Positions 52,212 through 60,079 of a stretch of 64,000 nucleotides of DNA are shown here, piece by piece (within the stretch, counting starts at the first letter, position 1; each line of letters begins with the position of its first letter). The notes below the pieces were generated by a model. It was not told the DNA's origin. It saw only the letters and a list, made by a program, of their open reading frames with translations, and did not search any database. The stretch comes from Bacillota bacterium (GTDB lineage: Bacteria > Bacillota > Clostridia > Oscillospirales > Acutalibacteraceae): assembly GCA_023458755.1 (NCBI GenBank), contig JAEWYE010000062.1, forward strand, positions 18,827 through 82,826, written 5' to 3'. The translations under genes and the position numbers were made by a program.

Positions 52212-53063
52212 CTATGCGTTGGTGAGCTGAATAAACAGCTTTTGCAAGTCTAGCGCACTCACTTCAAGACCATTGGGTATATCGGTTTTGTTATAGCTAC
52301 CCATCAGATACGCGGACTTTAAGCCTCCGAGTGTGTCGCACCCCAGCACATTCTTACCGGAAATGTAGGCATCTACCGCGCCGGCCGCGCCGCTGACGGT
52401 ATAGCCCTGAGATACCACATGCTCCACTTCGTCATCCAGCAAGACCTCGCCCTTTTTTATAATGACAACACGTTCAATGATATCGGCCACTTCTTCAATC
52501 AAGTGGGTGGAAATAACAATTGTGCGCGGATGATCGCTGTAGTTTTCAATCAGTTCTTTGTAAAACAGTTCGCGGTGGTTGGCATCCAATCCCAAAACCG
52601 GTTCGTCCAGCAGAATAATCGGTGCGTTGCTTGCCAGCGCAACAATTATTTTAAAGATGGAATTATATCCGGTGGAAAGTGTGTTGGTCCTTGCCTGTAA
52701 ACTCAATTCAAATTTTTTGCACAGCTCCTGGGCATAGCCCATATCAAAATCCGGGTAAAACTCCATGCTCCAGCGGAAAACATCCTGCATTTTCATTCTT
52801 TCCGGATATAAGTTCTGCTCCGTCATGCAGTAGATTTTCCCAAGTGCGCGGTCGTTTTCCAGAACCGGTTCGCCGTCTACCAGAATTTCTCCTTCGGTTG
52901 GGAATATTTTATTGGTAATTAAATTGAGCAAGGTACTTTTGCCCGCTCCGTTGCGTCCGAGCAACCCATAAATGTGATTTTCGGCAAAGGTGACATTTAC
53001 ATGCTTCAGCGCCGCTACACTGCCGAAATTTTTACTGATGTTTCTTACCTCAATGCTGCTCAT
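52212..53063 (-). CDS. ABC exporter ATPase (YtrB-like)
   Basis: 283 residues from ATG 53063 (AGAGGG upstream); the longer frame to 53081 starts inside the regulator gene. Walker A LLGRNGAGKST, signature LSTGYNSIFKIIVALA (a weak version of LSGG), Walker B IILLDEPVLGLDA, and the H-loop VISTHLIEEVADI. The C-terminal part (VSGAAGAVDAYISGKNV) is as in YtrB. It overlaps the regulator stop (53050) and drives the two membrane subunits. Confidence 0.88.
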   Translation of the reverse strand: MSSIEVRNISKNFGSVAALKHVNVTFAENHIYGLLGRNGAGKSTLLNLITNKIFPTEGEILVDGEPVLENDRALGKIYCMTEQNLYPERMKMQDVFRWSMEFYPDFDMGYAQELCKKFELSLQARTNTLSTGYNSIFKIIVALASNAPIILLDEPVLGLDANHRELFYKELIENYSDHPRTIVISTHLIEEVADIIERVVIIKKGEVLLDDEVEHVVSQGYTVSGAAGAVDAYISGKNVLGCDTLGGLKSAYLMGSYNKTDIPNGLEVSALDLQKLFIQLTNA

Positions 53064-53427
53064 TGCTAATCCCTCTTTCAATCATTTCAAGTATTTCGCT
53101 CTTGGTCATATTCAGCTTAGCTGCCTCGGAAAGCAGCGAAATTATATAGCTTTCATAAAACGCCTGCTTGCGTTTTTGCAGGATTTGTTCTTTTGCTCCC
53201 ATACTAACAAACATTCCTAACCCCCGCTTCTTGTAAACAATTTTGTTCTCTACTAAAAGATTGATTCCCTTTAGTGCCGTAGCCGGATTGATTTTATAAT
53301 TTACGGAAATCTCTGTAGTGGATGGTATTTGCCCATCTTCCTCAAACGCACCGGAAAGGATTGCGTCCTCAATTTCCTCGGAAATTTGCAGATAGATCGG
53401 TTTTTCATCCGCAAAATTCAACGTCAT
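53050..53427 (-). CDS. GntR-family regulator, YtrA type
   Basis: 125-residue repressor: winged helix with QISEEIEDAILSGAFEEDGQIPS and the recognition part TEISVNYKINPATALKGINLL and wing IVYKKRGLGMFVS, then a short helical dimerisation tail of about 50 residues, characteristic of YtrA. First gene of the exporter operon. Its probable operator, a 38-bp palindrome at 53474-53511, covers the -10 of its own promoter. Confidence 0.88.
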   Translation of the reverse strand: MTLNFADEKPIYLQISEEIEDAILSGAFEEDGQIPSTTEISVNYKINPATALKGINLLVENKIVYKKRGLGMFVSMGAKEQILQKRKQAFYESYIISLLSEAAKLNMTKSEILEMIERGISNEQH

Positions 53428-53473
53428 GGTATCACCTCCGCTGTCTCGTGTTTCTTATGAATTTCTTTCTCAT

Positions 53474-53530
53474 GTTATATAGTTAGTTACTTATGTAACT
53501 AACTATATAACACAATCCAGTATTTGTCAA
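53474..53530 (-). promoter_or_regulatory. Promoter and perfect palindromic operator of the YtrA-type operon
   Basis: GTTATATAGTTAGTTAC (53474-53490) and its exact complement (53495-53511) are separated by TTAT. On the minus strand TTGACA (53525-53530) and TATAGT (53502-53507) are 17 bp apart, so the palindrome covers the -10. Negative autoregulation by the GntR protein is the simplest reading. Confidence 0.72.
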
Positions 53531-53603
53531 CTATAATTTTAAAATTCTTTACATTGAATGCGCGTATTTTATGAATTTTCAAAAATAAATTTCTAATATT
53601 TTC

Positions 53604-53630
53604 TAATTTTCTGCTTTTATGTGCCGATAT
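53604..53630 (+). promoter_or_regulatory. Sigma-D (sigma-28) promoter of the flagellin gene
   Basis: GCCGATAT (53623-53630) is a perfect sigma-28 -10 element and TAAT (53604-53607), 15 bp upstream, is a three-of-four match to its TAAA -35. The flagellin start is 57 bp downstream. Confidence 0.75.
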
Positions 53631-53686
53631 AGAAAATGTAATCTTATATTATTTGCATTTTCTTTGGATGAAAAGAGGGAATTTGA

Positions 53687-54451
53687 ATGTCACTTTGCAA
53701 TACCGCCATGTCTATATGTCGGTATATAACATATAATCAAAAAAATTTGAATCGAAACATGCTGCGGCTTTCCTCCGGCTACCGGATTAACAGCGCGGCA
53801 GACGACCCTGCCGGTTTATCGGTTTCTGAAAGCATGCGCGCGCAAATCAGCGGTTTTACCATTCTGCAGCGAAACGCACAGGATGAAATCTCCTCCATTC
53901 AAACCGCAGACGGTGCTTTGAACGAGGTACACTCCATGCTGAACAGAATGAAAGAGCTTTCGGTTCAGTCTGCAACCGGCACTTACAGCGATCAGGACCG
54001 TGAAAATATGAATAAGGAATTCACTGCGCTCAGGGATGAAATTGACCGCATTACCTCCACAACAGCTTATAACGGAAAAAACAGAATCAACGATGATTCT
54101 GTCTCAAAAAAGAGTGGGCTCAGCGAGTTAAATATTTTGACGCAGGAAAACGCAAGAAAAGCCGCGGATGCACTTGATAAGGAAACGGACCGTATTTCGG
54201 GGCAGCGCGCAGATTTGGGTGCACAGCAAAATGCCTTGGAACACCGCATCAACGTAATGGATGCCGCAATAGAAAATTTACAGGCTGCCGAAAGCCGCAT
54301 CCGCGATGTCGATATGGCTGCCGAAATGGTGGATATGGCAAAAAATAAAATTCTGGTGCAGTGCGGTGAAGCAATGTTAGCGCAGGCCAACGCGCAATCA
54401 AAAGACATTCTCAAAGTTTTAGAATCCGCGGGAAACGATAAAGCGGAATAA
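53687..54451 (+). CDS. Flagellin, short form
   Basis: Filament subunit, 254 residues, shorter than most flagellins because the variable D2/D3 part is absent. The D0/D1 N-terminus has LNRNMLRLSSGYRINSAADD then PAGLSVSESMRAQISG, and NAQDEISSIQTADGALNEVH. The C-terminus has AAESRIRDVDMAAEMVDMAK then NKILVQCGEAMLAQANAQSK. No other flagellar gene is in the window, so it is an orphan copy, but the sigma-D promoter ties it to the flagellar regulon. Ribosome site is AGAGGG. Confidence 0.9.
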   Translation: MSLCNTAMSICRYITYNQKNLNRNMLRLSSGYRINSAADDPAGLSVSESMRAQISGFTILQRNAQDEISSIQTADGALNEVHSMLNRMKELSVQSATGTYSDQDRENMNKEFTALRDEIDRITSTTAYNGKNRINDDSVSKKSGLSELNILTQENARKAADALDKETDRISGQRADLGAQQNALEHRINVMDAAIENLQAAESRIRDVDMAAEMVDMAKNKILVQCGEAMLAQANAQSKDILKVLESAGNDKAE

Positions 54452-54485
54452 CAAAATAATACAAATCTTGAATAAAGTACAGATA

Positions 54486-54525
54486 AAAAAGCCATGAGGT
54501 ACGATACGGCACCTCATGGCTTTTT
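54486..54525. terminator. Bidirectional terminator after flagellin
   Basis: AAAAAGCCATGAGGT (54486-54500) and ACCTCATGGCTTTTT (54511-54525), a 15-bp perfect stem. Shared with the convergent binding-protein gene. Confidence 0.9.
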
Positions 54526-54549
54526 ATTTAATGTTATTCTGTTTCTGTG

Positions 54550-55818
54550 CTAATTTGTTCTCTTTTTCGCGTCGGAAGAATAAAGCTTTGCAAGTGTTTT
54601 CGCATCCGCGATTCCGGTAACTGTGAGTCCGTTTAGGTACTGGAAGTCCTTTACCTGCATTGCGGTTCTGTCTGTATACTCGCCTGTAGCTTTGGTGTAC
54701 AAATAACCGAGTACACTCAAACGTTGCTGCATTTTCAATACAGCGTCACCCTTATCGCCTACTTTGAGTGTAGTGGCGGTTGCCGATGAAGAGGCCGCGC
54801 TTGATGTGACTGCTGTGCTTGACGTACTCGATACGCTCGAAGTGCTTGACGTGGCGGTTGCGGAAGAAGTACTGCTGGAGGATGCCGCCGAAGAAACGGC
54901 TGAACCTGAACTGGTACTGCTGCCCGTATTCAATTCCGGATACGCAGTACCCGCCATGGTGAATACAGACTTCGTTAAGCTGTCTCCCTGCCATTGCATA
55001 CAGCCGGGATCCATTTCAATCGCACGGTTTTCTTTTACCGCAGTCAGTTCTTTATATTTTTCGGTTGTTTTTAATTTATCTTTTAATCCTGTCGGGCAGA
55101 AAATATATTTCGGATCGCTCAAAAGCAAGGTGTCAATATCCAGTTTGTTATTTGTGCAGTTTCCTGCGCCGTTGGTCAATCCGGCATATTCAAACAGTAC
55201 TCCTGCCAACGTATCATTGGTTGCTCCTTTTCCGGCGGCATCATACAGGTAGCACGCGGTAATAGGAGTATTGCTGTCCGGAATCGAGCGCTGAATATCG
55301 TCAAGGGTTTCAAAGGTGCTTTTTGCAACTTTTGTGCCGTATGTATAACCTGTATTTCCGCCCTTCAATACGGAGCCGACTGCGGAATACAAACGTTCCA
55401 AATCGCTTCTGTTGGTAGCGGGAGCAATCGCAACAACCGGGATTCCGGCTTTTTGGAACGCATCCGCCGTTTTTGCATCCTGTTTGCTGTCTACCAGTAC
55501 CAAATCCGTACCCAGCTTTTTGATCGCGTCCACATCGGCAGCGCTCACATTCGGCAGCACCGAAAGGTCACTCTGCGTACATTCCGCGCTTTTGCCCTTC
55601 AGAGTAATCTCGTAACCCAACTTCAAAATAACATCTGCTATATTCGGGGAAAGCACCACTACGCTGGTGGGCGCCTTTTGGATGGTAACACCGTTTACCG
55701 TAACCGGAAATTCACTCTTTGTTGCGCCGGAAGTAATGTCTCCTTGACCGGAGCATCCTGCAAACGCTGTAATTATCATAAATCCGGCAAGCAACGCCGC
55801 CGTAAGCTTTTTAATCAA
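54550..55818 (-). CDS. BtuF/FepB-type binding lipoprotein fused to a peptidoglycan-binding domain
   Basis: 422 residues from TTG 55818, which has AAGGGG 8 bp upstream and gives a clean lipoprotein signal ending in AFAGC; two ATGs at 55851 and 55845 lack a site. Residues about 30-300 are a Peripla_BP_2 helical-backbone fold (VVVLSPNIADVILKLGYE, LVLVDSKQDAKTADAFQKAG). A Ser/Thr/Ala linker of about 55 residues follows, then a PG_binding_1 domain (VGDKGDAVLKMQQRLSVLGY, then YTDRTAMQVKDFQYLNGL). The fusion would place the ligand-binding part on the wall. No permease or ATPase gene is near, so the ligand (cobalamin, haem or siderophore by family) and a transport role are open. Confidence 0.8.
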   Translation of the reverse strand: MIKKLTAALLAGFMIITAFAGCSGQGDITSGATKSEFPVTVNGVTIQKAPTSVVVLSPNIADVILKLGYEITLKGKSAECTQSDLSVLPNVSAADVDAIKKLGTDLVLVDSKQDAKTADAFQKAGIPVVAIAPATNRSDLERLYSAVGSVLKGGNTGYTYGTKVAKSTFETLDDIQRSIPDSNTPITACYLYDAAGKGATNDTLAGVLFEYAGLTNGAGNCTNNKLDIDTLLLSDPKYIFCPTGLKDKLKTTEKYKELTAVKENRAIEMDPGCMQWQGDSLTKSVFTMAGTAYPELNTGSSTSSGSAVSSAASSSSTSSATATSSTSSVSSTSSTAVTSSAASSSATATTLKVGDKGDAVLKMQQRLSVLGYLYTKATGEYTDRTAMQVKDFQYLNGLTVTGIADAKTLAKLYSSDAKKRTN

Positions 55819-55913
55819 CTTTCTGTCCCCTTTCTTTATGTCCATCTTCATTTGTCTTGTTTGGGTATGTTTTTTATTATAACATAAAACATGGATAAAT
55901 TATAGTATGCAAA

Positions 55914-57182
55914 TTATAGCAGCTTTTGCCCGCGTTTGATTTTTGCCTCTGCCGAATGAATAAACTGCTTTGCACAGCGAGGGGAACGCCCGCCGCGCTC
56001 GGTTGCCCACCGCTCAGCACCCATTTCCAGCTCGTCCATGTAGCGGTCAAGGCTGCGCTGGTGAGCAAGCTGGCGCACAATTTCAAGGTAGCGCGCCTTA
56101 TCCGGGAGCATAAAGTTGATGGAAAGCCCGAAACGGTCTGCAAGGGACAAACTCTCCTGAATGGTATCTCCCTTATGTACCTCGTCACCTTCCCGATCAG
56201 AAAACGATTCACGCAGCAAATGACGGCGGTTGGAGGTCGCGTAAATCAGCGAATTTTCCGGTTTGGCCGCAAGTCCGCCTTCCAGCACCGCTTTTAACGC
56301 CGCATAGGTGTCATCCTGCTGAGAAAAGGACAAATCGTCAATAAAGATGATAAATTTCATCGGCAATGCCGCAATCTGATCGACCAACGCGGGAAAATCC
56401 ATTAAAAACTCTTTCGGCATTTCGATTACGCGAAGGCCCTGCGGATAAAATTCGTTGAGCAACGCCTTAACCGTGGAAGATTTTCCGGTGCCTCGGTCAC
56501 CGTAAAGCAGGCAGTTGTTAGCAGGATAACCCTGCAAAAACGCCAGTGTATTGTCAATCGCCATTTTGCGCGGAACCTCATAGCCCTTAAGGTCGGAAAG
56601 CTTCTGCTTGTCCGGATAAGCGACCGGCTGAATTTTTTTATCGCGCCAGATAAAGGCACGGTAGCGGGCATACATCCCGCAGCCGTTGCCGTGGTAATAT
56701 TCCGCCATTTGTGAAATACAATTCTTCAGGTCACCGCGTAAAGCTGCTACCGGCTCACCGGTTTTCCACTGCGGTAGCGAGAGCGGTGCAATCTCGCTCG
56801 CATAGGCGCAGTTCTCAATCAGTTCCTGCGGGGTAACGGATGAAATATCCAGAATAATCTGCAAATCCCGTTCAACTGCATTCATGACGGTTTGGGGCAA
56901 ATCGGTTTTGCCTGCCGCTGCTGCCAAAGAAAACGCGTTTTCATCATAAAGCGCCGTCTGCGTGATGCACTCCGCCAGGCTTTCGCTGTAGCCGCGTTCG
57001 CACAGCACCGCAAAAAAGTCACCCCAAGCGGCTAAAAATTCTTGAATTCCACCATTTGCATCCACCGGGCTTCCCGCCGCCCAAAGCAGCCGATAAAAGG
57101 CGGCAGGTACAGTTCGTTTCAAAATCCCTTTATAAACGGAAAGCGACGCCATTTTGAGCGCAGCTTCTTTACACTTATTCAT
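55914..57182 (-). CDS. DUF815 AAA+ ATPase
   Basis: Cytoplasmic ATPase, 422 residues. Walker A LLYGDRGTGKSSTVKALL (residues about 227-245), Walker B FIIFIDDLSFSQQDD and sensor IYATSNRRHLLRE are intact. The family's GYEVPRKMAIDNTLAFLQGY lies just before Walker A. Function of DUF815 is not known. It stands alone. Confidence 0.85.
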   Translation of the reverse strand: MNKCKEAALKMASLSVYKGILKRTVPAAFYRLLWAAGSPVDANGGIQEFLAAWGDFFAVLCERGYSESLAECITQTALYDENAFSLAAAAGKTDLPQTVMNAVERDLQIILDISSVTPQELIENCAYASEIAPLSLPQWKTGEPVAALRGDLKNCISQMAEYYHGNGCGMYARYRAFIWRDKKIQPVAYPDKQKLSDLKGYEVPRKMAIDNTLAFLQGYPANNCLLYGDRGTGKSSTVKALLNEFYPQGLRVIEMPKEFLMDFPALVDQIAALPMKFIIFIDDLSFSQQDDTYAALKAVLEGGLAAKPENSLIYATSNRRHLLRESFSDREGDEVHKGDTIQESLSLADRFGLSINFMLPDKARYLEIVRQLAHQRSLDRYMDELEMGAERWATERGGRSPRCAKQFIHSAEAKIKRGQKLL

Positions 57183-57338
57183 TTCATTCTCTCACTTTCG
57201 CAAATCCCACATACTTTAAATTCTTTTCTTATTATTTTACCCTTGTTACCGATACAATGTCAACCGCTGCGGAAAATATGTTATTGACCTAACAACTGCT
57301 TTTTTCCCTTCTCTGCCGCGCTTATCCAAAGAAAACTC

Positions 57339-57367
57339 TTGACTTTTACCGGCTATCTATTTAAAAT
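57339..57367 (+). promoter_or_regulatory. Promoter of tRNA-Ser
   Basis: TTGACT (57339-57344) and TAAAAT (57362-57367) with 17-bp spacing, 35 bp before the tRNA. Confidence 0.7.
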
Positions 57368-57402
57368 AAATAAGCATGGTAAATGGCGATGTACTGTTTT
57401 TT

Positions 57403-57490
57403 GGAGAGTTGTCCGAGTGGTCGAAGGTGCAGCACTCGAAATGCTGTGTGGGGTAACCCACCTAGGGTTCGAATCCCTAACTCTCCGCCA
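57403..57490 (+). tRNA. tRNA-Ser (CGA)
   Basis: Class II tRNA of 88 nt including CCA: acceptor GGAGAGT/ACTCTCC, anticodon CGA in GCACTCGAAATGC, long variable arm (TGTGGGGTAACCCACC) and T-loop GGTTCGAATCC. Confidence 0.95.
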
Positions 57491-57494
57491 AGAC

Positions 57495-57552
57495 AATGTG
57501 GCAAACCTTGATTTCAAGCTATTGCTTAAAATCAAGGTTTGCCACATTTTTT
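57495..57552 (+). terminator. Terminator of tRNA-Ser
   Basis: Two perfectly complementary 20-nt arms, 57495-57514 and 57529-57548, begin AATGTGGC and end GCCACATT; six Ts follow. Exceptionally strong. Confidence 0.9.
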
Positions 57553-57643
57553 ATTGCTTGATGATAAATTCGGAAGCGAATTTAAGAAACGAGTTTTTGC
57601 CAGGATTAAATCTATCTGCATGTCATTTATTACACGATTCGTG

Positions 57644-58237
57644 TTAATCATCCAAGCCTTTTCCAATGAGAATTTTCGGTATATATTTCACAACCCTTGA
57701 CTCCCGCGTTTTGGATTGTTTGGGCTGGGAAAAATAATAAATGTACGCTCTTTGCCGTCCAGGTGTCAACGCCTCAAAAGCCGTTTTTAATGCAGAATCC
57801 CCATCTAATTCGTTTTGAAATTCCTCAGGAACAGTGAAATCCGCAGTTGCTTTTTTAGCTACCTGCAGACCGGCCTTTTCCACCTCAATGGCTTCGGAAA
57901 TATATGCCTTTATTATGGGTTCCCTATCCAGTATCTGCTGAATATCGGTAAAACGGATTTGACGGCCCGCCTGCACATTCTCCGTTTGCTGGATTAGAAT
58001 ACCGTTGGGATCTTTTAACAAAGCACCCTTATAAAACAGAAGTGCACAGTATTCCTTAAACCCATGGACTAATACGATATTTTTATTTTGAAACGTATAA
58101 CAGGGATGCATCCATTTAAATTCTTCGGTCAGCCCGCAGTCAAGGACTATCCTTCTCAATTGCTCATATTCTTCTTTCCACTGTTTGGCTTTGCTCAAAA
58201 ATTCATCTACCTTAGGATTCATTTTTCCGTCGGTCAT
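57644..58237 (-). CDS. YdeI/OmdA-family protein (DUF1801 domain)
   Basis: 197-residue soluble protein. An N-terminal DUF1801 domain (EEYEQLRRIVLDCGLTEEFKW to ALLFYKGALLKDP) is followed by a C-terminal OmdA-type domain (FTVPEEFQNELDGDSALKTA then FEALTPGRQRAYIYYF). The motif WMHPCYTFQNKNIVLVHGFK is typical of Firmicutes YdeI. Biochemical function is unknown; homologues protect against cationic peptides in Bacillus. Stand-alone gene. Confidence 0.85.
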   Translation of the reverse strand: MTDGKMNPKVDEFLSKAKQWKEEYEQLRRIVLDCGLTEEFKWMHPCYTFQNKNIVLVHGFKEYCALLFYKGALLKDPNGILIQQTENVQAGRQIRFTDIQQILDREPIIKAYISEAIEVEKAGLQVAKKATADFTVPEEFQNELDGDSALKTAFEALTPGRQRAYIYYFSQPKQSKTRESRVVKYIPKILIGKGLDD

Positions 58238-58323
58238 TCAGAAATACACCTCTCCCATCTCCAACTTCAAGTTGACTGGATTTTACCAAAAGGCATATGT
58301 CCGTAAAATACGGACTGAAACGG

Positions 58324-58731
58324 TTATTCCTTCAAAGCTGTAAACATCCAGTTGATACCAAATTTATCTTGTAAAGAACCGTGCAAGGCTGCAAAGAAGG
58401 ATGGGATTAGCTCCATATATACGTCTCCGTCCTGTTTGAGAAGGTTCCAAGCTCTTTGCACAAAGTCTGCATCCTTCGTTGTAATTGAAACATACATGTT
58501 GGTTCCCCTTTGGCCCTTTTCAGAACCGTCGGCACACATAAGCTCCGAACCGCAAATATTTAACCTTGCATGCAGAACAAGTCCCTTGTCCGCGTCGGGA
58601 ATGGGGAAATTCGGATTTGACGGCATATCCGCGTATTTCTTGAGTTCAATGACTTTTGCGTCAAGAGCCTGCTCATAGGTTTTAATAGCTTCTTCGCAGT
58701 TTCTGTTAAACAACAAATAATGACCTACCAT
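58324..58731 (-). CDS. VOC superfamily protein (PhnB-like)
   Basis: 135 residues, glyoxalase/bleomycin-resistance fold of the PhnB/YjdN type: LFNRNCEEAIKTYEQALDAK, HARLNICGSELMCADGSEKG and the ending GSLQDKFGINWMF. The metal-ligand His/Glu set is only partly kept, as usual in this branch, so enzymatic activity is uncertain. Monocistronic. Confidence 0.85.
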   Translation of the reverse strand: MVGHYLLFNRNCEEAIKTYEQALDAKVIELKKYADMPSNPNFPIPDADKGLVLHARLNICGSELMCADGSEKGQRGTNMYVSITTKDADFVQRAWNLLKQDGDVYMELIPSFFAALHGSLQDKFGINWMFTALKE

Positions 58732-58763
58732 TTTATAGTCTCCTTTTTCATGTATTTCAATAG

Positions 58764-59966
58764 TTATTCCGAAACTAAACGTTTTTCACCCTGAATTGCC
58801 TGAATCGGTCGAATGTTCTGCGTCACTTCCAGTACACCGAGATATTCGTTCTTCTCGTTCCGGACAGCAAAATAACGGATTAGGATATATTTTTCACCCA
58901 TGTCAATCCAGAAATCCTCGTTATCTTTTTTGCCTGCCTTGAAATCCTCCACGAGTTTTTCCACGATATGCACACTTGCCGGAGGATGGCAGTTGGAAAC
59001 CTTCCGACCGATTATAGCTTTTGTGCGTGGAAAAATGCGTTCCGCACTTTGAGAGAAGTATTTCACCGTGTCGTCCTTATCCACATATGTGATATCAATG
59101 GGCAGGGTGTCAAGCATCCGGACAAGCTCCTCGGTCTTTAATACGCCAGTCGGCAGCGTAATAACACCGGGCGCTGCCTTTTCCTTCCGCACAGCTTCCG
59201 CTTCCTTTTTATCGACCGGTGTCCAAACCGGAACGCGGTCTATAAGGCAGTACCCAAGTTCTCCGCTCTCTTCGGCGATGCTTTTCCATTCATCCTGTGT
59301 CAGGTTCTCAAGCAGCATTGGAAGAAAAATGTTTTCCTCTTTGAAAATCATTTCCGTTATTTTATCGAGAAGTGCCTCAATCGATTCCCGCAGCTGCACG
59401 GTATCTTTCGCTTTAAATTTTCTCCCAATTTCCTTAAACTGTTCGCGTATTTCATCGTCCACACCCCACATCACCTTTGGCGGGGCGGTAATTCCGTACT
59501 GTTCCATATAGGGAAAAAGCAGATTTTCTTTCTTCAGATAGTGGCAGTCAATTTCCGCAAGCCGTTCAAGAGCGGCCGCAATTTTCTTTTCGGCGCTGCT
59601 GTCTTTCAGCATGGCGAGCTGTTCCCGAATCTCATCTGTCAGCTTTTCGATCGCTCTGTTTTCCTGTTTGAACGTGTTTGCCGGATGTCCCGGAATCTCC
59701 GATGGGTCCGATGACCGGTGAATTTCCTCAATGGAGCCTTTGAACACTGCCGCATGAACGTCGCAAAGGCGCTGCACCTCCGAAACGGGCAGACCGTTTG
59801 TAATCAAAGCCTGTTCTGCCTGCGCAATTTCTTCAGCTGAAACATTTCCAAATACGGCAGCAAACCGATCTTTGACTTCATCGGAGCTTTTGCCGTCATG
59901 CAGTTGGGAGATGAGTTCCTTAAAAACCTTTTGACGATACTCTCGATTGTTAATTTCCTCGCTCAT
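58764..59966 (-). CDS. DUF438-hemerythrin-PAS sensor-like protein
   Basis: 400-residue cytoplasmic protein with three parts: DUF438 (about 1-80, FKELISQLHDGKSSDEVKDR), an HHE hemerythrin domain (about 90-225; di-iron ligand candidates in HPANTFKQENRA, DCHYLKKENLLFPYME and FKEENIFLPML), and a C-terminal PAS domain (about 280-395, LPIDITYVDKDDTVKYFSQS then PRTKAIIGRKVSNCHPP). The HHE domain should sense oxygen or NO. No output domain is attached. The next gene upstream on the same strand encodes a flavodiiron protein, so both likely deal with oxygen or NO. Confidence 0.85.
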   Translation of the reverse strand: MSEEINNREYRQKVFKELISQLHDGKSSDEVKDRFAAVFGNVSAEEIAQAEQALITNGLPVSEVQRLCDVHAAVFKGSIEEIHRSSDPSEIPGHPANTFKQENRAIEKLTDEIREQLAMLKDSSAEKKIAAALERLAEIDCHYLKKENLLFPYMEQYGITAPPKVMWGVDDEIREQFKEIGRKFKAKDTVQLRESIEALLDKITEMIFKEENIFLPMLLENLTQDEWKSIAEESGELGYCLIDRVPVWTPVDKKEAEAVRKEKAAPGVITLPTGVLKTEELVRMLDTLPIDITYVDKDDTVKYFSQSAERIFPRTKAIIGRKVSNCHPPASVHIVEKLVEDFKAGKKDNEDFWIDMGEKYILIRYFAVRNEKNEYLGVLEVTQNIRPIQAIQGEKRLVSE

Positions 59967-60079
59967 TTAACATCCTCCTTTATTTGATAACCGTGTTCTG
60001 TAAAAATTCACTTCACGTCTTCAAGATCTATTTTTGAATGCTGCGCCCTTTGGAAGGTGAATCGCCTGCTTTTTCGCAT

